Source: Candidatus Nitronauta litoralis (GTDB taxonomy: Bacteria; Nitrospinota; Nitrospinia; Nitrospinales; Nitrospinaceae). Taken from it: a DNA stretch of 64,000 nt. The stretch lies in NCBI GenBank assembly GCA_015698285.1, contig CP048685.1, forward strand, positions 3,722,060 to 3,786,059, in the 5' to 3' direction. Below are positions 1 to 8,996 of the stretch, piece by piece. Under the pieces are notes generated by a model, which made no database searches, was not told where the DNA came from, and saw only the letters and a list, made by a program, of their open reading frames with translations. The first letter of the stretch is position 1, and the number at the start of each line of letters is the position of its first letter. Both the position numbers and the translations under genes were made by a program.

Positions 1-560
1 AGATTCTTCGTTACGTTAGCAACATCGCCTTTGCTTGGCAGAGGCTTGTTGAACAGGGTCTTGCGGTTTGCACCTTTCACTGCATAACCATGTGGGTTGT
101 GCAGGATGTCAGGATCCTGGTTGGTGATAGAAACGTTCACGAAATCCTTTGCCATTTCTTTCTTTTCAGTTTTGCGAACTACAGCAATTTTCGGGAAAAT
201 ATCGCAGGTTTTGAAATCAAAATTCTGGCCCTTGTATTCCCAGGCTTTACCTTCTTTGATGTCTTCAATAAAGACAACAGCACCCTGTAGCTTGCCACCT
301 TCCGCGGTGACTTTAGTACGCGGACGAATTCCGCCTTCTTTAGTATCAGGATGTGTAGCGCAGAACTCAACATTTTTACCTTTGTTCAGATCTTCCATAA
401 TGGGTGGAGGTGGGTCACCTTTCAAGGTTACAACACCACTGATGCTGCCACCACCACTTACCGTTCCAGCTTTATACTTTTTCTTTTTAGCCAAGCTGTC
501 GGTAGCGCCCATAAAAAGGGCCAGTGCCGCAACCATACAAATTGCAGTAAACTTTCTCAT
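1..560 (-). CDS. Secreted cupredoxin-like protein (partial, runs off window start)
   Basis: The gene reads leftward from an ATG at 560 and stays open to base 1, so the C-terminus is missing (about 186 residues visible). TAGGAGG sits just upstream of the ATG. The N-terminus is a signal peptide ending near DSLAKKKK. A beta-rich segment follows, starting SGVVTLKGDPPPP, as in carboxypeptidase-regulatory-like domains. Further on, ITNQDPDILHNPHGY resembles the first copper-ligand region of cupredoxins (N-x-D-P...HN-H). The closing Cys/His/Met ligand loop would lie outside the window, so copper binding is inferred. It lies downstream of the giant multicopper oxidase on the same strand, but a terminator separates them. 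It may be an electron carrier or partner of that oxidase; this is a guess from position. Confidence 0.7.
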   Translation of the reverse strand, partial: MRKFTAICMVAALALFMGATDSLAKKKKYKAGTVSGGGSISGVVTLKGDPPPPIMEDLNKGKNVEFCATHPDTKEGGIRPRTKVTAEGGKLQGAVVFIEDIKEGKAWEYKGQNFDFKTCDIFPKIAVVRKTEKKEMAKDFVNVSITNQDPDILHNPHGYAVKGANRKTLFNKPLPSKGDVANVTKN

Positions 561-680
561 TCCTTTTTTCCTCCTAGTGATTAAAAAAACAAAGGACAAC
601 TAAACCTCAATTTCTTGAGATAGAAACGCGAGTTAAAATGCAAGGGCGGCCTATAATAACAGAACTGGATACCGGTGTAA

Positions 681-712
681 AGAAAAGGGCCCCGGCCAAA
701 AGACCGGAGCCC
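681..712 (-). terminator. Intrinsic terminator after the multicopper oxidase gene
   Basis: On the minus strand an 11-bp GC-rich stem (two G-U wobbles) with a UUUU loop is followed by TTTTCT. It lies just past the oxidase stop codon and separates that gene from the cupredoxin-like gene. Confidence 0.8.
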
Positions 713-746
713 CCCCTTTATATATAACCTATTATCAATCAATAAC

Positions 747-3700
747 TTACTTCATTGATAACCGGTCATCTTGTGGTTCAGCCTGAGCGGACTTTCCAGA
801 AGGAGTCGCGCCGCCCAGAGGCAGAATGGACCTATCGCCCTTCGGCAGAACCTTGAAATACCCCCACTGCCCTGCCTGCTGGTAAGGCGTGCGGGCGTTC
901 AACCAGAGGTAGGTTCCGGGAACATTATAGGTTCCGCCGGCTCCTGTCCTCAGGTGAGCAACAAGGGATTCACCTGCACCAAACTGATGAACGTCAATCA
1001 TATCAGATCCTTCTTGATCCATATGACGCCGCCATTGATGTCCGTCCAGGTTGAACATCTGATTCTGCTCATTGTGGACACCAAAAAAGGTGATCATCAC
1101 CTGGTCTCCAGCATGAGCTTTCAAGGTTGGCGTAGCCGGCATGCTGTCCGCTGCAACACAAGGTGTGAAGATGTTACCCAGTTCACAACCTTCGTCTTCG
1201 CGGTACACCCACGGCTCCAGCCGGTAATTCACGCCTGTCAGACCTGCAACGTTCTGCAGGTAAGGCATGAAGGACGTTCCAAGGATGTTGTCCTCGTCCT
1301 GGAAGTACAGGGCAAAACTACGATAATTTTCGTATTCCTGGTTTTCAGGATAGGACTTGTCAACGATAACGTCGGCTTTCCAGGAATTGCCCATCGAAAT
1401 ATCTTTACCCGTTTCCGGATCACGATAGACAGAGCCCCGTGGGCCAATGATGATACCGCCGAACAAACCATTGCGAACATTCTTCGTCAGGTCGCCAAAA
1501 TCCCAGACCAAGGCACCATTTACTTTAAAACCTGGATGCGCATACAAGGTATAGGTTTTGGACTTACCCGGTGCAACCGTCTGGTCGCCTGGGTTATTCC
1601 CGACGTTGATGCCCTGGCTGTCCTTGGGATCAAACGCCATGTTGGTTACATGAAAAGAAGCATTTCCTTTTTTCATGCGATTGGTCAGTTTGATTTTCAC
1701 ACAATCACCGATATTGACGTGAAGTGTCAGCGGATGAGGATGAACTTCACCAGCCGCTACTTTCGCCACTTCGTTTTCAAGTGCGAAAATCTTACCTTCA
1801 GGGTTAGCCAAAATCAGCTTACGCTCAAAGTCAACTTCGATCACGTCTTCCGTGTTCGGGTTGAACTTAAGCGCCTTGTCGATAGCAACCACACTGAACT
1901 CTTTCAAAGGTGCACCCTTTTCGCACGGCGATTTTTTAGCCGGGAGAATTCCGCGGGTCCCTTCGAGGGGTTTCAGGTCTTTTTGTGGTTTATCAAAAAC
2001 CCGGAAGATCGTCCAAGACCCTTCTGATAGATGGGAGGACCGACCGTTATAGATAAGATAATCACCAGGCATCTGCTGGTAGCCTCCTGCCGTGGTGGCC
2101 AGGTCATAACGCTCAGCAATACCAATGTGAATAGTATTGGTCACACGAGAATCAATGTCATACCGTTCAGGGCGATAACCATGACCGGAAACAACAAACG
2201 TGTGGGTTTCATTCTGCATGCCGTGCAACAGACGGAACACCACGTTGTCACCCAGATACGCCCGAAGCATCGGAGTATCAGGATCGCGGTGTGCCTTACT
2301 GCTGAACAATACAGATGGATCAGGATTAGCTTTCAAGCGAGACGCAAGAGACGCCGCGCGAAAGTTCAATCCACCCCCTGTGGTATGAGTTCCACCGTTG
2401 AGATAGGGGAACGCCACATTCAGCATGTCGGTTGGCATCTGGAAGGAAATTGACTGACCCGCCGCAATTGCATTTTCACGCGACATGCCAGGAGGATTCC
2501 CTTCCGTTACAACCTGTGCAGTATGAGGAACTGTGTCATGGAGCTGAACAACCAGTTCACGGAAACTTCCGTTCCGCCCATAGGCGATCGGCTCTGTTCC
2601 GTGAATGTCAGCAACAGGACCACTGCGGATCAACTCTCCAGTTTTCGGATCATGATAAGTCGAGCCCCAGGGCTCTACGATCGTGGATCCGATACCGCCG
2701 TGCGGCCAGGTCGTGGCACCAAAAGCGTGATCGTGCCAGAACACCAATCCGAGATCAGCGTCCACCCACCAGCGATAACGAACAAATTCAGCCGTAACAA
2801 TCTGACCCGCTTTATGCGGATGCGTCATGCCTTCGGTAAATGTGATCGTGTATTTATGATCTTTCGCTGTGTTAGGTGCAGGCTCAATCTTTTCGATCCA
2901 CCGTGCATCCTTACCGTTGGGAACTTCAATACCCACGATAATGTCAGCACCTTCATGGAACATGGTGGCATGGTGCGCCAGCTCAACCTTTACCGTTTTG
3001 TCGCCAGGTTTGGTGTCTTCCAGAACCTTGGCGTTCATCGGTACCGGCATGCCAACGTGATGGCCATCCTTTTGCTTCTTGGTAAACTGCTTGTATGAAC
3101 GCATGGACTGATCATAAGAAAAGCCCGTGATAACGCCATCCGAAGACTGGTTATCAAACTGAAAGAAATGCGGATGGATGTTGACCTTCGACATCTGGAA
3201 GTTTGTGAAGTCATCATCATCCCATTCACTGGAAAGCAACACGTCAACGCAGTCATAAACGTTGGCACGAATTACCAGTGGAATCGCTTTCTTCGGATCA
3301 GCTTTTACTTCAGCCATGTCTTCATCGATGACATAGATCAAGCCGTACTTATCAATAATTGGCTTGGTCTCACCATACGCTCCGGAAAGCTCGATCGGAG
3401 TGTTGATGAAATGCAGGTTGTACTGCTTACGACCTGCACCAGGAGGACAAAGACTCCATCGGCCATGCTCACCCGGTTTAGCGGGCGCGCTACTTTCTAT
3501 GTTAGGACCTGAACGACCACTACCGGATTCTGTCTTGGTGATGATGTCCGGATCAGGTTTAAGGTGGAAAGGTTCAAGCCAGGGTGCTCCACCGTGATGC
3601 CGTGCAAACGGAACGCGTTTACCAAAGTGCGGCGTCAGGTGAGGCCAGGCCAGTTTTCCGTTGACTGGATGGAACTGCAACGGATGCCGCTTCCAGGGAT

Positions 3701-5675
3701 GCGGAGATTTGTACTTCGGGTTTTTAATGGTTGACTCACGTTCGGACAAAGCAAGGTTTTTGTCCTTGGCATCCCAAGTCCAGTCGATAACCGTACCATC
3801 GTAAGACTTGATCTGCTCAACTTCGTCATCCGAATGTCCCGGAAGACCCGCCGGAGGCAGCATATACTTGACCCAGTCGTGAATATTCACAACCGGTACT
3901 TCCTTGGTCCAGTCGCTGGCACCATCGCCCGTAACCTGAAAGCGTTTACCGTACCAGTTCATCTTCTTGCCAACCAGATCGGTCGAATGCACACCCTTGG
4001 GGATATACCCTTTACGGTCTGGCAGTTCAAGCAACGGACGCATCACATCTGTGCTGCCAAATGGATAGTTTCCATCCTGCAGGGTGTTGTATACGCGCCA
4101 GTAACCCCACATGCCCGCAACATAGTGATGCGCTACGTGACAATGGAACAGGAAGTCACCTGCCAGCTTCTGACAAAGACCGGAACCGCATTCGGTTTCC
4201 AGGTCAATCGCTTCGGCTGGGCCAATAACCTGAACGTCTACACGGTCAGTAGTGGTGCGAACAACAGGGTATTTAACAGGACCATCGTAAGCCGCAGTCA
4301 ACAGGTTTTCGATGCCTGGCTCTCGCTTTGGAGAACGGGTCCAACGAATCGTACCGCCATGTGGATGATGAGAATGGAACACTTCACCACCACCATGGAT
4401 CAGGCGAAATTTCGCAGGGTCACCAAGGTAAGACCGTGGAATGGTCGTTGGAGCATCCGCAAAGGTATAGGAGCTGTACCCCAATGACTCATCTTCAAAG
4501 TGAAATATTTTTTCCTGAGTCGCCAGGTTATTAATACCAAAAGGTTCAGAGCGGTAATTTAGCGCCCGGGCAGATGGACGATAGGAGTCGGTCTGCGGGT
4601 CACGCTGTGGAATCATCTCTCCATGACGATTGAGGGGACGAAAAGATTCATCACCCACTTCATGATAGAACAAGACAAATTCCCTGAAATCCTTTGCATC
4701 ATCGTGAACGATCATAGCTTCCCAACCATTTTTCAGTTCACCACCGGTAAACGGGTCGAGATATTTTGAACCGCGGGGCTCAACCATGAACGCACCAATG
4801 AGACCCAGTGAGGATGGATCTCGACCGGCATGGCTCATAATCAGATGGCCGCCTTCCTGTTCATCAATTGGAATGTACCATTCAAAGTTCTGGGTCTCAC
4901 CGGCAGGGATGATCGCGCCGGGTGTAGCCGCAGTGTCCGGAAGCCCGGAGTCACTGATGATCATGGCAGAACCATTGACCTGAAAACCCACCGATTCATC
5001 TTCAACTTGATTGGTGACTTTAAAGCGAATGCAGTCACCCTGATTACCACGAATGGCAAGAGGCTGAATTGCATCACCCTGAAGACCTGTGGAAACAGCA
5101 CCAGGGTCCAAGGCATCTTCACGAGCCGCAGCATTTCTTTCTTCTTCAGCGCGCACCCGAGGAATATCTTCTGTGAGGACAAACATATAGCCTGGATAGT
5201 AGTCACCCCACTGGTTCAATGTGATTTCCACATTGATCGCAGTGATGTCGTATGACTTTGTTTCTACACCGGCAGGGCAATGGCCTCCCTGTTCGACCTT
5301 GGCTGCTGCTTCAGCCGTTGGCCCCAACAGGAAACCATTCTGCAACTGGTGAGAGGTCCAGGAATCATGGAAACCACCGCCAGCAGATGCTGGTGAGGCG
5401 TGTTCTTTCATTTTTCCTTTGAGGCGATCCATCAAAGACATAAATGTCTTGTCAAGACGTTCCTGATCGCCTTCTTTACCTTCCATCATTTCTTCGTACT
5501 TCACCTGGTTTTCAAGCTTCTCCAACCAGGCAGGACGATCCACCGCAGAGTTGTGGTGGTGTCCGCTTTCGGGACCTGTGCCTGGCGCAAAGGCCATGGC
5601 GGTCCCGGCACTCACACCGAGAAATAGCAGGCTTGCTGCAAATGCCTGCGATAAAACTTTTCTGCTTTCAGCCAT
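747..5675 (-). CDS. Giant MnxG-like multicopper oxidase
   Basis: A 1642-residue secreted oxidase with a signal peptide ending near AMAFA, started by an ATG after CCAGGAGGTTC. Multicopper oxidases couple one-electron substrate oxidation to reduction of O2 to water. All four His-x-His motifs of the trinuclear site are present: HSH 434-436, HCH 511-513, HPH 834-836 and HDH 981-983. The type-1 copper loop HCH-x3-H-x4-M is intact (Cys512, His517, Met522). HPHFFQFD with the following SSDG is very like the MnxG Mn(II) oxidase family, which also has about six cupredoxin domains and this great length, against about 500 residues in ordinary laccases. The segment after about 1250 has further cupredoxin-like repeats. 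Substrate (Mn(II), Fe(II) or other) cannot be told from sequence. It follows the HtrA-type protease gene by 53 bases on the same strand. Confidence 0.9.
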   Translation of the reverse strand: MAESRKVLSQAFAASLLFLGVSAGTAMAFAPGTGPESGHHHNSAVDRPAWLEKLENQVKYEEMMEGKEGDQERLDKTFMSLMDRLKGKMKEHASPASAGGGFHDSWTSHQLQNGFLLGPTAEAAAKVEQGGHCPAGVETKSYDITAINVEITLNQWGDYYPGYMFVLTEDIPRVRAEEERNAAAREDALDPGAVSTGLQGDAIQPLAIRGNQGDCIRFKVTNQVEDESVGFQVNGSAMIISDSGLPDTAATPGAIIPAGETQNFEWYIPIDEQEGGHLIMSHAGRDPSSLGLIGAFMVEPRGSKYLDPFTGGELKNGWEAMIVHDDAKDFREFVLFYHEVGDESFRPLNRHGEMIPQRDPQTDSYRPSARALNYRSEPFGINNLATQEKIFHFEDESLGYSSYTFADAPTTIPRSYLGDPAKFRLIHGGGEVFHSHHPHGGTIRWTRSPKREPGIENLLTAAYDGPVKYPVVRTTTDRVDVQVIGPAEAIDLETECGSGLCQKLAGDFLFHCHVAHHYVAGMWGYWRVYNTLQDGNYPFGSTDVMRPLLELPDRKGYIPKGVHSTDLVGKKMNWYGKRFQVTGDGASDWTKEVPVVNIHDWVKYMLPPAGLPGHSDDEVEQIKSYDGTVIDWTWDAKDKNLALSERESTIKNPKYKSPHPWKRHPLQFHPVNGKLAWPHLTPHFGKRVPFARHHGGAPWLEPFHLKPDPDIITKTESGSGRSGPNIESSAPAKPGEHGRWSLCPPGAGRKQYNLHFINTPIELSGAYGETKPIIDKYGLIYVIDEDMAEVKADPKKAIPLVIRANVYDCVDVLLSSEWDDDDFTNFQMSKVNIHPHFFQFDNQSSDGVITGFSYDQSMRSYKQFTKKQKDGHHVGMPVPMNAKVLEDTKPGDKTVKVELAHHATMFHEGADIIVGIEVPNGKDARWIEKIEPAPNTAKDHKYTITFTEGMTHPHKAGQIVTAEFVRYRWWVDADLGLVFWHDHAFGATTWPHGGIGSTIVEPWGSTYHDPKTGELIRSGPVADIHGTEPIAYGRNGSFRELVVQLHDTVPHTAQVVTEGNPPGMSRENAIAAGQSISFQMPTDMLNVAFPYLNGGTHTTGGGLNFRAASLASRLKANPDPSVLFSSKAHRDPDTPMLRAYLGDNVVFRLLHGMQNETHTFVVSGHGYRPERYDIDSRVTNTIHIGIAERYDLATTAGGYQQMPGDYLIYNGRSSHLSEGSWTIFRVFDKPQKDLKPLEGTRGILPAKKSPCEKGAPLKEFSVVAIDKALKFNPNTEDVIEVDFERKLILANPEGKIFALENEVAKVAAGEVHPHPLTLHVNIGDCVKIKLTNRMKKGNASFHVTNMAFDPKDSQGINVGNNPGDQTVAPGKSKTYTLYAHPGFKVNGALVWDFGDLTKNVRNGLFGGIIIGPRGSVYRDPETGKDISMGNSWKADVIVDKSYPENQEYENYRSFALYFQDEDNILGTSFMPYLQNVAGLTGVNYRLEPWVYREDEGCELGNIFTPCVAADSMPATPTLKAHAGDQVMITFFGVHNEQNQMFNLDGHQWRRHMDQEGSDMIDVHQFGAGESLVAHLRTGAGGTYNVPGTYLWLNARTPYQQAGQWGYFKVLPKGDRSILPLGGATPSGKSAQAEPQDDRLSMK

Positions 5676-5728
5676 TTTTGAACCTCCTGGGATTTTTAGG
5701 CTAATGCAATTTTTAAAACAAGGTCTCC

Positions 5729-7138
5729 TTACGGGTTGGCCGGACCACTTGGAGACAAGGATCCCACGGTACTCTGCAAAGTTAATCTTATTGTTTCTTT
5801 CATCCTCACAATGAGAAGAAACAAAGGTTGGCTGTCAGGTTTTGATTCCAAAATAGAATTAAAATCCTCTGTTTTAAGGATTTTCCGTCCATTGACCGCA
5901 GTGATCACATCTCCCCTTTGCAAGCCTCCCTTTTGGGCGGCTCCATTGGGTTGCACTGTAGTCACAACCACCCCATTAATTTCTGCAAGATTAAACGATT
6001 TTCTGGTGTCTTCGTCCAATCCTTCCACCGTGAAACCCAAGGGCCGAGGTCTTTCCGGTTCCAGTTTTGCAATTTGAACCGGATCCTCGAACCGCTTGGC
6101 CAAAAGAACGGTCATCGTTTTCACTTTCCCGTCCCTTAATATATCGACATTAACTGTTTGACCGGGAGTGATGCTCCCAATCAAGCGAATCATTTTACTG
6201 GGTGAATCCACCCTTGATCCGCCAATTTTCAGAATAATGTCTCCAACTTTGATTCCCGCTTTCGCGGCAGGTTGACCGTCAAAAACTGAATTGACGACAA
6301 CCCCTTTTACTTTTTTGTATTTTGACTTTCGTTTGAGCTCGTCGGTAATAAAATCGATCCCAACACCCATCCATCCCCGTCTCACCTCACCATTTTCTAT
6401 AAGTTGCCCTGTTACAAACTTAACCGTATTGGATGGAATGGAAAAACCGATTCCCTGAGCATAATTAATGATCGCTGTATTAATCCCGATTACTTCTCCT
6501 TGAATATTAAATAGCGGCCCACCGCTGTTGCCTGGGTTAATAGAAGCATCGGTCTGAATAAAGTCTTCGTATTGCGAGATGTTGACGTTTTCCCGGTTAA
6601 GACCACTGATGATTCCAAACGTGAATGTATCGTTCAGCCCGTATGGGTTTCCGATTGCTATGGCAAACTGGCCTACACGAAGTTTTGAAGAGTCTCCAAG
6701 CTGAACTTCAGGAAGGTCTCCTTCTTTTTCCACCTTGATTACTGCAAGGTCCGTATCCTCGTCGTATCCCAGAGTGTTGCCGACTAACTCTTTACCCCCG
6801 TAAAGCGTTATCGTAACTTTTTCTGCCTTGCGAACTACATGGCTGTTGGTGACTACATAGCCTTCGGCTCCGTCAATGATCACTCCTGCACCGGCATTGG
6901 TTGCCCGCTGCTTCAATTCCCCTTTTCTACCAATCGAAGGTGAGGGAGGAACATATGGAGAAATGTTAACGACAGCGGGCAATGTCCTTTCGGCCAAAGC
7001 CACCATTCCCGCTTCAAGTTTCAACAGGTCTGCCAGCCCATTTAATCCCTGGCTGGAATCCGCTCTGGCCGAAATCCCGAAAAGCAGGAAACCTGCGGCC
7101 AGAAAAGAAACTGAAATGTAACGAAGAAAAATCCTCAT
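5729..7138 (-). CDS. HtrA/DegP-type periplasmic serine protease with two PDZ domains
   Basis: A 469-residue secreted trypsin-like protease for periplasmic protein quality control. The signal peptide ends near ISARA. The catalytic triad is visible: His100 in TNSHVV, Asp130 in DEDTDLAVI and Ser205 in NPGNSGGP. PDZ domains lie at about 255-345 and 375-455, as in DegP/DegQ (usual length 450-480). The start ATG follows AAAGGGGC. The oxidase gene begins 53 bases after its stop, so co-transcription is likely, and the protease may help that very large secreted protein to fold or turn over. DegP and DegQ cannot be separated here. Confidence 0.93.
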   Translation of the reverse strand: MRIFLRYISVSFLAAGFLLFGISARADSSQGLNGLADLLKLEAGMVALAERTLPAVVNISPYVPPSPSIGRKGELKQRATNAGAGVIIDGAEGYVVTNSHVVRKAEKVTITLYGGKELVGNTLGYDEDTDLAVIKVEKEGDLPEVQLGDSSKLRVGQFAIAIGNPYGLNDTFTFGIISGLNRENVNISQYEDFIQTDASINPGNSGGPLFNIQGEVIGINTAIINYAQGIGFSIPSNTVKFVTGQLIENGEVRRGWMGVGIDFITDELKRKSKYKKVKGVVVNSVFDGQPAAKAGIKVGDIILKIGGSRVDSPSKMIRLIGSITPGQTVNVDILRDGKVKTMTVLLAKRFEDPVQIAKLEPERPRPLGFTVEGLDEDTRKSFNLAEINGVVVTTVQPNGAAQKGGLQRGDVITAVNGRKILKTEDFNSILESKPDSQPLFLLIVRMKETIRLTLQSTVGSLSPSGPANP

Positions 7139-7643
7139 AGCCCCTTTAACATCCTGAAAATGGCATGCGGTAAGCTCGGTTTCAGCAACAAGTAATGGTG
7201 ATAAAACCTTTCACTGCTTTATTGCCTTATTTCCGAATTAAGGTTGAATACCAAACTGACATTGCCTTGAATTTGGCAAAATTAATTGAATATTACCTTA
7301 ATCTGAGCTTCGGAGCGACAGAACCTGCCGTTTCAAATGACAGGACCTGATAACCTGATTTAGCCTTTAAAAACGACCCACTGAGAGGTGTCACTGTGCA
7401 GCTTATTATCACTAAAACGAACAAAACCAATAAGTTAACTTGATTTTACCCTTTTTAGGAAGTTCCTGTTCAACCCTAAGTAGTTATCCAAAGGCCATTC
7501 TATTTAAATAAAATGTTGAATCTTGTCAAGGTAAAAAGGCTCTTGTAATAGATGGAAAAACCTTGTTAAATATGGTATTTACGCGGTTTCGAGAACATAA
7601 GTTCAACCCTTTCAAGCATTTTTTTGAAAATAAACGGAAAAAA
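7139..7643. other. 505-base gene-free divergent region between the protease gene and cysH
   Basis: AT-rich spacer holding the promoters of two divergent genes. An open frame extends cysH upstream to 7563, but its extra 27 residues are not typical of the family. One possible promoter for cysH is listed separately. I see no RNA gene, long repeat or further coding region. Confidence 0.5.
7523..7551 (+). promoter_or_regulatory. Possible promoter of the cysH cluster
   Basis: TTGTCA at 7523-7528 and TAATAG at 7546-7551 are separated by 17 bases, upstream of cysH. The match to the sigma-70 consensus is moderate. Confidence 0.3.
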
Positions 7644-8333
7644 ATGGAATATTCTGAAATTGAGAAAAAAACGGCACAGGAAATTCTGAATACAGCTTCT
7701 AGGGAGTTCGGAAAAGAAGTCGGTCTGGCCTCCAGCTTTGGTCTGGAGGATATGGTATTGATCGATATGGTCTCCAAACTTGAAAACCCTATCATGGTCT
7801 TTACCCTGGACACCGGTCGGCTACACGAGGAAACTTACGAAACCATGGAAAAGGTTCGATCCCGATACGGGCTTGAAATCATCACCTATTTCCCAGACCG
7901 CGAAGCTACCGAGGCTCTTGTTCGAGAAAAGGGTTTTTACTCCTTCAGAGAAAATGTGGACAACCGCAAGGAATGCTGCCGAATAAGAAAGGTAGAGCCG
8001 CTTGGACGAGCCTTACAAAATTTAAAGGCGTGGGTAACGGGCATGAGACGTGAACAAAATGTCACCCGAACCCAGATTGAGAAAATACACCCGGATGAAG
8101 CACATCCCGGCCTGGTAAAAATAAATCCCCTTGCAGATTGGACCGAACAGGAAGTGAAGGACTATATTGAAGAGTACAAGGTCCCCATCAACCCGCTTCA
8201 CCAACGTGATTTTCCCAGCATAGGCTGCTCACCCTGTACCCGCCCCATTCAGCCAGGAGAAGACATTCGTGCGGGGAGATGGTGGTGGGAAAACCCTGAA
8301 CACAAAGAGTGCGGCTTGCACCGCCCCCGCTAA
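7644..8333 (+). CDS. cysH: Assimilatory adenylyl-sulfate (APS) reductase
   Basis: Reduces activated sulfate (APS) to sulfite with thioredoxin or glutathione, in cysteine synthesis. From the chosen ATG it has 229 residues. It carries the [4Fe-4S] cysteines typical of APS-type enzymes: Cys111-Cys112 in KECCRIRKV and Cys195/Cys198 in GCSPC, plus the catalytic Cys223 in ECGLH. PAPS-type CysH lacks the CC and CxxC pairs, so APS is the likelier substrate. The start at MEYSEIEKK gives the usual family length; a start at 7563 would add a basic 27-residue leader and is less likely. HD and sirtuin genes follow closely on the same strand. Confidence 0.92.
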   Translation: MEYSEIEKKTAQEILNTASREFGKEVGLASSFGLEDMVLIDMVSKLENPIMVFTLDTGRLHEETYETMEKVRSRYGLEIITYFPDREATEALVREKGFYSFRENVDNRKECCRIRKVEPLGRALQNLKAWVTGMRREQNVTRTQIEKIHPDEAHPGLVKINPLADWTEQEVKDYIEEYKVPINPLHQRDFPSIGCSPCTRPIQPGEDIRAGRWWWENPEHKECGLHRPR

Positions 8334-8345
8334 CCCCTGCTTTTC

Positions 8346-8996
8346 ATGACACAACCGGCAATCGAAAAAGCCCGTGATTTTGCCAAAAGCCATTTCGCGG
8401 AAGATAGTTCCGGGCATGACTGGTGGCATGTCCACCGCGTCTGGAACACTTCTATTTCGCTCGCTGAAAGCGAAGGTGCCGACCGGACTATTGTCGAGAT
8501 TGCTGCTCTTCTTCATGATGTTGCCGACTGGAAACTTTCTGAAGACGGCGAAGAAGCTGGGATGAAAAAAATCAGGGCTCTGCTCGAAAAGGAAATGAAA
8601 TCTCACGAGGTGGATCATGTTTGCAACATCGTGGAGAACATTTCGTATAAAGGTGCCGGCGTGTCCACCCCAATGGCTACTCTGGAAGGAAAAGTCGTCC
8701 AGGATGCGGATCGTCTGGATGCTATCGGAGCGGTTGGTATCGCCCGCGCATTTGCCTACGGAGGAAATCGCAACCGCTTGATCCACGATCCGGAAAAACC
8801 GCCAGTCATGCACGAAGATTTTGAAGCTTACAAGAAAAACAAAGGGGCCTCCATCAATCATTTTTACGAAAAGCTACTTCTGCTAAAAGATCGAATGAAC
8901 ACCAATTCAGGACGCAAGATGGCAGTCGAACGTCACCAGTTCATGGAAGCTTACCTGGAGCAGTTTTTTAAAGAATGGAATGGAGGTGTCCGGTGA
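8346..8996 (+). CDS. HD-domain phosphohydrolase (YedJ-like)
   Basis: A 216-residue soluble metal-dependent phosphohydrolase. The HD signature is complete: HDWWHVHRVWN near the N-terminus, LLHDVADWK in the middle and QDADRLDAIGAVGIAR further on. It resembles the YedJ/YpgQ group, some of whose members hydrolyse (d)NTPs; the substrate here is unknown. It starts 12 bases after the cysH stop and its own stop overlaps the sirtuin start (GTGA), so the three genes are probably one transcript. No clear Shine-Dalgarno precedes its ATG, which fits translation coupled to cysH. Confidence 0.85.
   Translation: MTQPAIEKARDFAKSHFAEDSSGHDWWHVHRVWNTSISLAESEGADRTIVEIAALLHDVADWKLSEDGEEAGMKKIRALLEKEMKSHEVDHVCNIVENISYKGAGVSTPMATLEGKVVQDADRLDAIGAVGIARAFAYGGNRNRLIHDPEKPPVMHEDFEAYKKNKGASINHFYEKLLLLKDRMNTNSGRKMAVERHQFMEAYLEQFFKEWNGGVR

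Noticed and set aside
771-5704. Many long open frames on the plus strand opposite the multicopper oxidase (up to 418 codons)
   Set aside because: They mirror the oxidase in other frames, lack ribosome-binding sites and recognisable domains, and the oxidase frame has all the motifs.
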